This document shows positions 58,436 to 64,000 of a DNA stretch of 64,000 nt, one piece after another (position 1 is the stretch's first letter; every line of letters begins with the position of its first letter). The translations under genes and the position numbers were made by a program. The stretch lies in contig NZ_JAOSZE010000011.1 in the NCBI RefSeq assembly GCF_025630775.1, positions 149,145 to 213,144 of the forward strand, written 5' to 3'. A model generated the notes under the pieces. It worked only from the letters and a program-made list of their open reading frames with translations, had not been told where the DNA came from and did no database searches. The DNA is from Actinoplanes sp. KI2. GTDB lineage: Bacteria; Actinomycetota; Actinomycetes; Mycobacteriales; Micromonosporaceae.

Positions 58436-58699
58436 GTGGGAACCATCGCGAACCCCGAAGGCATCACCAACCCGCCCATCGACGAGCTGCTCGACAAGAC
58501 CTCGTCGAAGTACTCTCTGGTGATCTTCGCGGCCAAGCGTGCCCGCCAGGTGAACGCCTACTACAGCCAGCTCGGCGAGGGCCTTCTGGAGTACGTCGGC
58601 CCCCTGGTCGAGACCACCCCGCAGGAGAAGCCCCTCTCCATCGCCATGCGTGAGATCAACGCCGGCCTGCTCACGGCTGAGGCCACGGATCAGCCGTAG
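58436..58699 (+). CDS. rpoZ: RNA polymerase omega subunit
   Basis: The 87-aa product has [40 protein letters not shown] and [15 protein letters not shown], all typical of actinobacterial omega. It helps assemble the beta' subunit. GTG 58436 starts 13 bases after the gmk stop. A large inverted structure follows the stop at 58739-58789. Confidence 0.96.
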   Translation: MGTIANPEGITNPPIDELLDKTSSKYSLVIFAAKRARQVNAYYSQLGEGLLEYVGPLVETTPQEKPLSIAMREINAGLLTAEATDQP

Positions 58700-58738
58700 G
58701 GTGCAGTCTGTCCGCGGAAAGCGCGGACCAAAGGACGG

Positions 58739-58789
58739 CCGATCCATACCTGCTCCGGGGGCCGAGCCCCCGGAAACCCCACGGATCGG
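58739..58789. terminator. Nested inverted repeat after rpoZ
   Basis: An inner perfect 9-bp stem (TCCGGGGGC and GCCCCCGGA, loop CGA, 58754-58774) sits inside an outer 7-base pair of arms, CCGATCC at 58739-58745 and GGATCGG at 58783-58789. The inner stem is a likely terminator of mihF-gmk-rpoZ. The rest of the 281-base gap to coaBC, except the hairpin at 58941, has no recognised gene. Confidence 0.65.
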
Positions 58790-58940
58790 TTGTCGCGCTG
58801 AGGGGCGGCGCTCGCGGTGTCGCAGGCTCGGCATTGACCAGCCGCGAGCACCACGCCGCGCGGCCCCGGATGGGCCCGGGTTGTCCGCGCCGTCCGTAGG
58901 GCCAGGCGCCGGCGAGTGCACAGCCACACAAGTCGTGGGT

Positions 58941-58971
58941 GATCCCGCGTCCCCGGGAGGGGCGCGGGATC
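58941..58971 (+). promoter_or_regulatory. Hairpin immediately upstream of coaBC
   Basis: GATCCCGCG at 58941-58949 pairs perfectly with CGCGGGATC at 58963-58971 around a 13-base loop. It ends nine bases (ATTGCGTTT) before the coaBC ATG. There is no Shine-Dalgarno, so either the hairpin is a terminator followed by a leaderless coaBC start, or it controls initiation. Confidence 0.55.
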
Positions 58972-58980
58972 ATTGCGTTT

Positions 58981-60198
58981 ATGACTGAGGTCGTGCTGGG
59001 GGTTTGTGGCGGTATCGCCGCGTACAAGGCGTGTGAGCTGTTGCGGCTGTTCACCGAGTCGGGGCACGGGGTGCGGGTCGTGCCGACCGCGTCGGCGCTG
59101 AAGTTCGTGGGGGCGCCGACCTGGGCGGCGCTGTCCGGGCGTCCGGTGGCCACCGAGGTGTGGGACGACGCACACGAGGTGCCGCACGTGCGGATCGGTC
59201 GGAAAGCCGACTTGGTGGTGGTGGCGCCCGCCACGGCCGACCTGCTCGCCAAGGCCGCCCACGGCATCGCCGACGACCTGCTCACGAATACCTTGCTCAC
59301 GGCCACCTGCCCGATCGTGTACGCGCCGGCCATGCACACCGAGATGTGGGAGAACCTCGCGACGCGTGCCAATGTGGCTACCTTGCGTGAGCGCGGGGCG
59401 ATCGTCATCGAGCCCGCTGTGGGCAGACTCACCGGCGCCGATACCGGCAAGGGCCGGCTGCCCGACCCGGAGACGATCTTCGAGCTGGCTTTGCGCGTAC
59501 GCAAACGGGGTCTTGATCTTGATCTCGGGGGGCGGCACGTCGTGGTGACCGCCGGTGGAACGCGCGAACCGCTCGATCCAGTGCGATTTCTCGGAAACCG
59601 GTCATCGGGTAAGCAGGGTTACGCGCTCGCCAAGGCGGCGGCGGCGCGTGGGGCGCGAGTAACGTTGGTTGCGGCGAACGTCACGCTGCCCGATCCCGCG
59701 GGCATCGAGATCATCCGGGTCGGCACCACGGAAGACCTGCGTGCGGCCGTGATCAAAGTGGCCGGTGACGCCGACATCGTGGTGATGGCGGCCGCACCTG
59801 CCGACTTCCGGCCGGCGTCGGTCGCGCACCAAAAGATCAAAAAGACCGATTCCGGTACGCCCGAGCCCATCACACTCGTGACGAACCCGGACATCGCCGC
59901 CGAACTCGGTGCGAACAAGCGGCCCGGCCAGGTGCTGGTCGCGTTCGCGGCCGAGACGCACGACGCATTGGAGAACGCGAGGGCTAAGTTGACCCGCAAA
60001 CGTGCCGACCTGATCGTGGTGAACGAGGTGGGTGCGGACAAGGTCTTCGGCGCCGATCACAATCAGGTCACCATGCTCGGCGCGGACGGGAGCACGACAA
60101 CTCTCGGTGAACTCCGCAAAGACGATGTGGCCGATATGATTTGGGATCGGGCGATCGGCGTCCTGGAGTCCCTGGTCGGTGACGGTGGGACGACCTAG
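58981..60198 (+). CDS. coaBC: Bifunctional phosphopantothenoylcysteine decarboxylase/phosphopantothenate-cysteine ligase
   Basis: The 405-aa product has two domains. CoaC (1 to about 180) holds the FMN-binding VLGVCGGIAAYKACELLRLF and PVATEVWDDAHEVPHVRIGR with the catalytic His. Its NTLLTATCPIVYAPAMHTEM is the PAMxxxM substrate lid. CoaB (about 185-405) has VVTAGGTREPLDPVRFLGNR, SSGKQGYALA and the lysine cluster KIKK. Together they make 4'-phosphopantetheine from phosphopantothenate and cysteine with CTP. ATG 58981 is preferred because the CoaC strand MTEVVLGVCGG starts there. Confidence 0.96.
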   Translation: MTEVVLGVCGGIAAYKACELLRLFTESGHGVRVVPTASALKFVGAPTWAALSGRPVATEVWDDAHEVPHVRIGRKADLVVVAPATADLLAKAAHGIADDLLTNTLLTATCPIVYAPAMHTEMWENLATRANVATLRERGAIVIEPAVGRLTGADTGKGRLPDPETIFELALRVRKRGLDLDLGGRHVVVTAGGTREPLDPVRFLGNRSSGKQGYALAKAAAARGARVTLVAANVTLPDPAGIEIIRVGTTEDLRAAVIKVAGDADIVVMAAAPADFRPASVAHQKIKKTDSGTPEPITLVTNPDIAAELGANKRPGQVLVAFAAETHDALENARAKLTRKRADLIVVNEVGADKVFGADHNQVTMLGADGSTTTLGELRKDDVADMIWDRAIGVLESLVGDGGTT

Positions 60199-60205
60199 CA
60201 CCCGG

Positions 60206-60235
60206 GTGACCGCAGCCCTGCGTGGTGACTACACT
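60206..60235 (+). promoter_or_regulatory. Putative metK promoter
   Basis: GTGACC at 60206-60211 and TACACT at 60230-60235 are 18 bases apart and resemble the -35 and -10 of the housekeeping actinobacterial sigma factor. The -10 lies 38 bases before the metK GTG. No SAM riboswitch fold was seen in this short leader. Confidence 0.45.
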
Positions 60236-60273
60236 CTCGCGATACGTTGTATTCGACAAAGCTGAGGAGCACC

Positions 60274-61464
60274 GTGGCACGCCGCCTGTTCACCTCCGAG
60301 TCGGTCACGGAAGGCCACCCGGACAAGATCGCTGACCAGATCAGCGACGGCATTCTCGACGCCCTGCTGGCCCAGGACCCGCGCAGCCGGGTCGCGGTGG
60401 AAACGCTCATCACCACCGGTCAGGTCCACGTGGCCGGCGAGGTCACCACCCAGGCGTACGCCGACATCCCGAGCATCGTGCGCGACACGATCCTGCGCAT
60501 CGGGTACGACTCGTCGAAGAAGGGCTTCGACGGCGCCTCCTGTGGCGTGAGCGTCTCCATCGGCGCCCAGTCGCCGGACATCGCGCAGGGCGTGGACAGC
60601 GCCATCGAGCTGCGTGAGGGTGACTCCGAGCACGCTCTCGACGCGCAGGGCGCCGGCGACCAGGGCATGATGTTCGGCTTCGCCTGCTCGGAGACGCCCG
60701 AGCTGATGCCGCTGCCGATCGCGCTCGCGCACCGCCTGGCCCGTCGCCTCTCGGCGGCCCGCAAGGACGGCACGATCCCCTACCTGCGCCCGGACGGCAA
60801 GACCCAGGTCACCATCGAGTACGACGGCCTGCGGCCGGTCCGCCTCGACACCGTCGTGGTCTCGTCGCAGCACGCGGCCGACATCTCGCTCGAGTCGCTG
60901 CTCACCCCCGACATCCGCGAGCACGTGATCGCGCCCGAGCTCGAGGGCCTCGGCATCAGCACCGAGGGCTACCGCTTGCTGGTCAACCCGACCGGCCGCT
61001 TCGAGATCGGCGGCCCGATGGGCGACGCCGGCCTGACTGGTCGCAAGATCATCGTCGACACCTACGGCGGGTACGCCCGGCACGGTGGCGGCGCGTTCAG
61101 CGGCAAGGACCCGTCCAAGGTGGACCGTTCCGCCGCGTACGCGATGCGCTGGGTCGCCAAGAACGTGGTGGCCGCCGGCCTGGCCGAGCGGTGCGAGGCG
61201 CAGGTGGCCTACGCCATCGGCAAGGCGCAGCCGGTCTCGCTGTTCATCGAGACGTTCGGCACCGAGAACGTGCCGGTCGAGCGGATCGAGAAGGCGATCG
61301 GCGAGGTCTTCGACCTGCGGCCGGCCGCGATCATCCGCGACCTCGACCTGCTCCGCCCGATCTACCAGCAGACCGCGGCGTACGGCCACTTCGGCCGCGA
61401 GCTGCCGGAGCTGCTGTGGGAGAGCACCGAGCGCGCGCAGGACCTGAAGAGCGCCGCTGCCTGA
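60274..61464 (+). CDS. metK: S-adenosylmethionine synthetase
   Basis: The 396-aa product from GTG 60274 (GAGGAG five bases upstream) carries [20 protein letters not shown] with the catalytic His, [20 protein letters not shown] (methionine loop), and [20 protein letters not shown] with the P-loop. It makes SAM from methionine and ATP as a tetramer. It follows coaBC as in other actinobacteria and could support bioA and the methyltransferase downstream. A strong terminator follows. Confidence 0.97.
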   Translation: MARRLFTSESVTEGHPDKIADQISDGILDALLAQDPRSRVAVETLITTGQVHVAGEVTTQAYADIPSIVRDTILRIGYDSSKKGFDGASCGVSVSIGAQSPDIAQGVDSAIELREGDSEHALDAQGAGDQGMMFGFACSETPELMPLPIALAHRLARRLSAARKDGTIPYLRPDGKTQVTIEYDGLRPVRLDTVVVSSQHAADISLESLLTPDIREHVIAPELEGLGISTEGYRLLVNPTGRFEIGGPMGDAGLTGRKIIVDTYGGYARHGGGAFSGKDPSKVDRSAAYAMRWVAKNVVAAGLAERCEAQVAYAIGKAQPVSLFIETFGTENVPVERIEKAIGEVFDLRPAAIIRDLDLLRPIYQQTAAYGHFGRELPELLWESTERAQDLKSAAA

Positions 61465-61472
61465 GCGGATTT

Positions 61473-61507
61473 CGGAAACGCCCCGGGTCGATCCCGGGGC
61501 GTTTCCG
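61473..61507. terminator. Terminator between metK and methyltransferase (bidirectional)
   Basis: A perfect 15-bp stem (CGGAAACGCCCCGGG with its complement) closes on a five-base loop (TCGAT). The metK and methyltransferase genes converge on it. Confidence 0.85.
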
Positions 61508-61510
61508 CGT

Positions 61511-62293
61511 TCATGCCCGCTTTGCCGCCACGGTCAGCGTGCTGTAGTGGACGGTCAGCGTGCCGCCGGCGGCGTCGATCGCCTCGCCGCTGGCCGTGAG
61601 CAGCTCGGCCAGGGTGTGCGGGGGCAGCCGGGAGGCGCCGCCGAAGGTCGGCAGGACACTCAGCCACTCGTCGCGGGTGTAGCTCAGCTCCCAGTCGATC
61701 CGCCACTGTTCGTGCGGGGCGAAGCTACCGGAGTCCCGGAGGCCGGCGATCGCGGTGTCGAGGATCGCCTGGTAGGCCTCGGCCATCGGGATCTTGGCGG
61801 CCCACGGGTTCGGGAAGTCCGGGACGATCCGGGCATTGACCGCGGCGAAGGCCTGCTTGATCGCCGGCGACACGTCGAAGACGTTCCACATAAGGGCGAT
61901 CAGCCCGCCGGTTCCGAGCACTTCCGCGGCCTTGACCGCGCCGGCGACCGGATCGATCCAATGCCAGGTCATCGCGGCGACGAGCGCGTCGAAGCGGCGA
62001 CCCGCCGGGTCCCACTCCTCGAACCTGGCGGTCTCGACGGCGAGGCCGTGCGTGCGGGCCTGGGCGGCCATCCGGTCGTCGACCTCGATGCCGAGGACCT
62101 GGCAGCCGTACGCCCGGAGCTGCCGGGCCGCGATGCCGGTGCCGATGCCGACATCCAGGAACGCGGGGCCGGGGCTCGCCTCGACCACTCGCTTGATCAT
62201 GGCGTCCGGGTAGCTCGGGCGGCCCTTGTCGTACCGCTCGGCATCGGCGCCGAAGGACTCCGCGACGTGGCGCTGCCGGTGGATGTCGCTCAT
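61511..62293 (-). CDS. Class I SAM-dependent methyltransferase
   Basis: The 260-aa protein has a Rossmann-like methyltransferase domain: motif I FLDVGIGTGIAARQLRAYG at about residues 46-64, the acidic end of strand 2 in VLGIEVDDRMAAQA, and FDALVAAMTWHWIDPVAGA as motifs II-III. This resembles the UbiE/trans-aconitate-type small-molecule methyltransferases. The acceptor is unknown. It is divergent from a TetR gene with two palindromes between, so it is probably induced by a ligand of that repressor. ATG 62293 is supported by GGGAGG upstream. Confidence 0.87.
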   Translation of the reverse strand: MSDIHRQRHVAESFGADAERYDKGRPSYPDAMIKRVVEASPGPAFLDVGIGTGIAARQLRAYGCQVLGIEVDDRMAAQARTHGLAVETARFEEWDPAGRRFDALVAAMTWHWIDPVAGAVKAAEVLGTGGLIALMWNVFDVSPAIKQAFAAVNARIVPDFPNPWAAKIPMAEAYQAILDTAIAGLRDSGSFAPHEQWRIDWELSYTRDEWLSVLPTFGGASRLPPHTLAELLTASGEAIDAAGGTLTVHYSTLTVAAKRA

Positions 62294-62319
62294 CGGGTCA
62301 GCCTCCCGTTCTCGCTATA

Positions 62320-62356
62320 GTGGGCACGCGCCCACCTTAAGTGGGCACACGCCCAC
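62320..62356. promoter_or_regulatory. Twin palindromic TetR operators
   Basis: GTGGGC-ACGC-GCCCAC at 62320-62335 and GTGGGC-ACAC-GCCCAC at 62341-62356 are two near-identical palindromes whose centres are 21 bp apart, two helical turns. A/T-rich hexamers (CTATAG on the left, CTATTC on the right) flank them and could be the two divergent -10 boxes. This is a textbook autoregulated TetR site. Confidence 0.8.
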
Positions 62357-62383
62357 TATTCAACGTTTCGCTAGGGGGCCGCG

Positions 62384-62980
62384 GTGCCGACCGGTGTGGC
62401 GCTTCGCGACGTACGCGAGCAGTTGTTCGCGGCCGCGGAGCGGATCCTGCTGCGGGCCGGCCCGCACGCGCTGACCAGCCGGGCGGTGACCGCCGAGGCC
62501 GGCTGCGCGAAGGGGGTGCTGCACAAGCACTTCGCCGACTTCGACGCGTTCCTCGCCGAGCTGGTGATGGACCGGACCGCCCGGCTCGAGACGGAGGCGG
62601 CGGAGCTGCTCGGGAAGGCCGGCACCGGCACCGTGGCCGGCAACCTGCGCCCGGTGCTGGACGGCCTGTTCGGGTCGGTGGCGGTGGCGATCGTGAGCCT
62701 GGTCATCTTCCGGGACGACCTGCGGACCCGCTTGCGCGAGCTGCGCGGCGCGCCCGGGTTGCCGCTGCTGACCGAGGCGGTGGCGATGATCTCTCGGTAT
62801 CTCGAGGCCGAGCAGGACCTGGGCCGGGTGGCGCCGGGCGCCGACGTCACCTCGGTGGCGGGCATGCTGATCGGGACGGGCCATCTGATGTTCGCGGACC
62901 GGTCGGCGACATCGCCGGCGCCGTCTTCGGCGGAGGTGGACCGGATGATGGCGGCCGCGCTGGCCGGCGTCGTTCGGTGA
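62384..62980 (+). CDS. TetR family transcriptional regulator
   Basis: The 198-aa product has the TetR helix-turn-helix at about residues 10-55 (VREQLFAAAERILLRAGPHA, LTSRAVTAEAGCAKGVLHKH, FADFDAFLAELV) and an all-helical ligand domain. The start GTG 62384 gives MPTGVALRDVREQLF, and no strong Shine-Dalgarno is present. The divergent methyltransferase and the shared twin operators suggest it represses both. A possible ligand is the methyltransferase substrate or a drug, which cannot be told from sequence. Confidence 0.88.
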   Translation: MPTGVALRDVREQLFAAAERILLRAGPHALTSRAVTAEAGCAKGVLHKHFADFDAFLAELVMDRTARLETEAAELLGKAGTGTVAGNLRPVLDGLFGSVAVAIVSLVIFRDDLRTRLRELRGAPGLPLLTEAVAMISRYLEAEQDLGRVAPGADVTSVAGMLIGTGHLMFADRSATSPAPSSAEVDRMMAAALAGVVR

Positions 62981-63032
62981 CGGCCTTTGATCTTGCGGGA
63001 ATTGTCGGCGGGTCCCGGCAAGATGGTGGGCG

Positions 63033-64000
63033 ATGAGTAGCAGGAGCGCACGTGGCGAGCGGGTGCCGGCCGAGCGGTTGCCGGTGGCTCGGGTCTGCGT
63101 CGACGTGCCGTTGCCCCATCTTGATCGGCCCTTCGACTATCTGGTCTCGGCCGCCGACGACGAGGCGGCTCAGCCCGGGGTGCGGGTCAAGGTGCGCTTC
63201 GCCGGGCAGCTGGTGGCGGGATATCTGCTCGACCGGGTCGAGTCGTCGCCGCACGAGGGCAAGCTCGCCTATGTGGACAGGGTCGTCTCGCCCGAGCGCG
63301 TGCTCGATCCGGAGGTGGCGCGGCTCGCCCGGGCGGTCGCCGACCGATATGCCGGAAATCTGTGCGATGTGCTGCGGCTGGCGGTGCCGCCGCGGCATGC
63401 GCGGGTCGAGGCGCAGGCGGCCACGACCGCCCTGCCGTCCCCTGGGGACGACGGGCCTCCGGACACGTTGCGCCCGCCCGCTTCCGACGGCTGGGATTCG
63501 TACCCGGCGGGGCCGGCGTTCCTGCGGGTCCTGGCGGACGGGCGGTCGGCCCGAGCCGTCTGGGGCGCCCTGCCGGGGGAAGACTGGGCGGCTCGGATCG
63601 CCGAGGCGGCCGCGGCCACCGTGCTGGCCGGCCGGGGTGTGGTGATCGTCGTCGCGGACGCGCGTGATCTCGACCGCGTCGACCGCGCGCTCGGCGCCGT
63701 GCTGGGTGAGGGGCGGCACGTCGCGCTGAATGCGGCGCTGGGCCCGGCCGAGCGGTACCGGCGGTTCCTGGCGGCCGGCCGGCATCGGGTCTCGGTGGTG
63801 GTGGGCACCCGGGCGGCGATGTGGGCGCCGGTCGCGAAACTCGGGCTCGTGGTGATCTGGGATGACGGTGACGACCTGCACGCCGAGCCCCGGGCGCCCT
63901 ATCCGCACGCGCGGGAGGTGCTGCTGACCCGGGCCAGCCTGGCGGACTGCGCGGCGCTGGTGGCCGGGCACACCCGCACGGGGGAGGCGCAGCTGCTGCT
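63033..64000 (+). CDS. priA: Primosomal protein N' (PriA), N-terminal part (runs off window)
   Basis: The first 322 codons from ATG 63033 read MSSRSARGERVPAERLPVAR, then VCVDVPLPHLDRPFDYLVSA and GVRVKVRFAGQLVAGYLLDR. These match the 3' DNA-end-binding domain of PriA, which restarts stalled replication forks. LAVPPRHARVEAQ and a helicase-like VSVVVGTRAAMWAPVAKLGL follow. The expected P-loop region around VVIVVADARDLDRVDRALGA has no GxGKT, in keeping with actinobacterial PriA proteins that lack helicase motifs. The gene continues past 64000. metK to priA proximity is typical of actinobacteria. Confidence 0.9.
   Translation, partial: MSSRSARGERVPAERLPVARVCVDVPLPHLDRPFDYLVSAADDEAAQPGVRVKVRFAGQLVAGYLLDRVESSPHEGKLAYVDRVVSPERVLDPEVARLARAVADRYAGNLCDVLRLAVPPRHARVEAQAATTALPSPGDDGPPDTLRPPASDGWDSYPAGPAFLRVLADGRSARAVWGALPGEDWAARIAEAAAATVLAGRGVVIVVADARDLDRVDRALGAVLGEGRHVALNAALGPAERYRRFLAAGRHRVSVVVGTRAAMWAPVAKLGLVVIWDDGDDLHAEPRAPYPHAREVLLTRASLADCAALVAGHTRTGEAQLL

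Noticed and set aside
60199..60273. SAM riboswitch before metK
   Set aside because: Only 75 bases are available and no SAM-I, SAM-II or SAM-IV-like pairing was seen; a plain promoter fits.

Overview
High-GC actinobacterial chromosome, probably Micromonosporaceae and close to Actinoplanes. This is inferred from base composition, GTG/TTG starts, an actinobacterial-type integration host factor (mIHF), BldD, and the order aspS, rarA, alaS-ruvX-mltG, aro genes, efp-nusB, bldD, pyr operon, mihF-gmk-rpoZ, coaBC, metK, priA. No rRNA, tRNA, insertion sequence, prophage or CRISPR array was seen.

1-18900 is accessory or metabolic. It holds the start of a urease operon (ureABC, minus strand), an immunity-like/LRR protein, transporters (AEC, three MFS-type), a three-gene catabolic operon (amidohydrolase, RidA, BKACE), a GH20 hexosaminidase, a transglutaminase-like protein, a TetR/oxidoreductase pair with a clear operator, a fold-III PLP enzyme, a GNAT, a ComB phosphatase, an unknown membrane protein, and a RidA/Lrp pair.

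18900-33960 is conserved housekeeping: aspS, a DUF1345-like membrane protein, rarA, then a very large repeat-built membrane protein (1497 aa), a DUF948 protein, alaS, ruvX, mltG and aroE, mostly with 4-nt start/stop overlaps.

33960-45600 is the shikimate cluster aroE-aroC-aroK-aroB-aroQ with efp-nusB. It is interrupted twice. Between aroE and aroC lie a Bcr/CflA exporter and the truncated remains of a regulator/SDR pair. Between aroK and aroB lie a NACHT-LRR protein resembling bacterial antiphage NLRs, an oxidoreductase, and a ribbon-helix-helix/Clp-N fusion with a cluster of operator half-sites. The NACHT protein and the RHH-ClpN gene are the best candidates for an unusual system.

45600-57300 holds bldD (with its c-di-GMP signature intact) divergent from the pyrimidine operon pyrR-pyrB-pyrC-carA-carB-[repeat ORF]-pyrD-bioA-pyrF. 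pyrR is preceded by a hairpin that covers its ribosome binding site. The operon carries two unexpected members: a 107-aa ORF made of an 8-residue repeat, coupled at both ends, and the biotin gene bioA.

57300-64000 is mihF, gmk, rpoZ, coaBC, metK, then a methyltransferase/TetR divergent pair with twin palindromic operators, and the first part of priA, which runs off the window.
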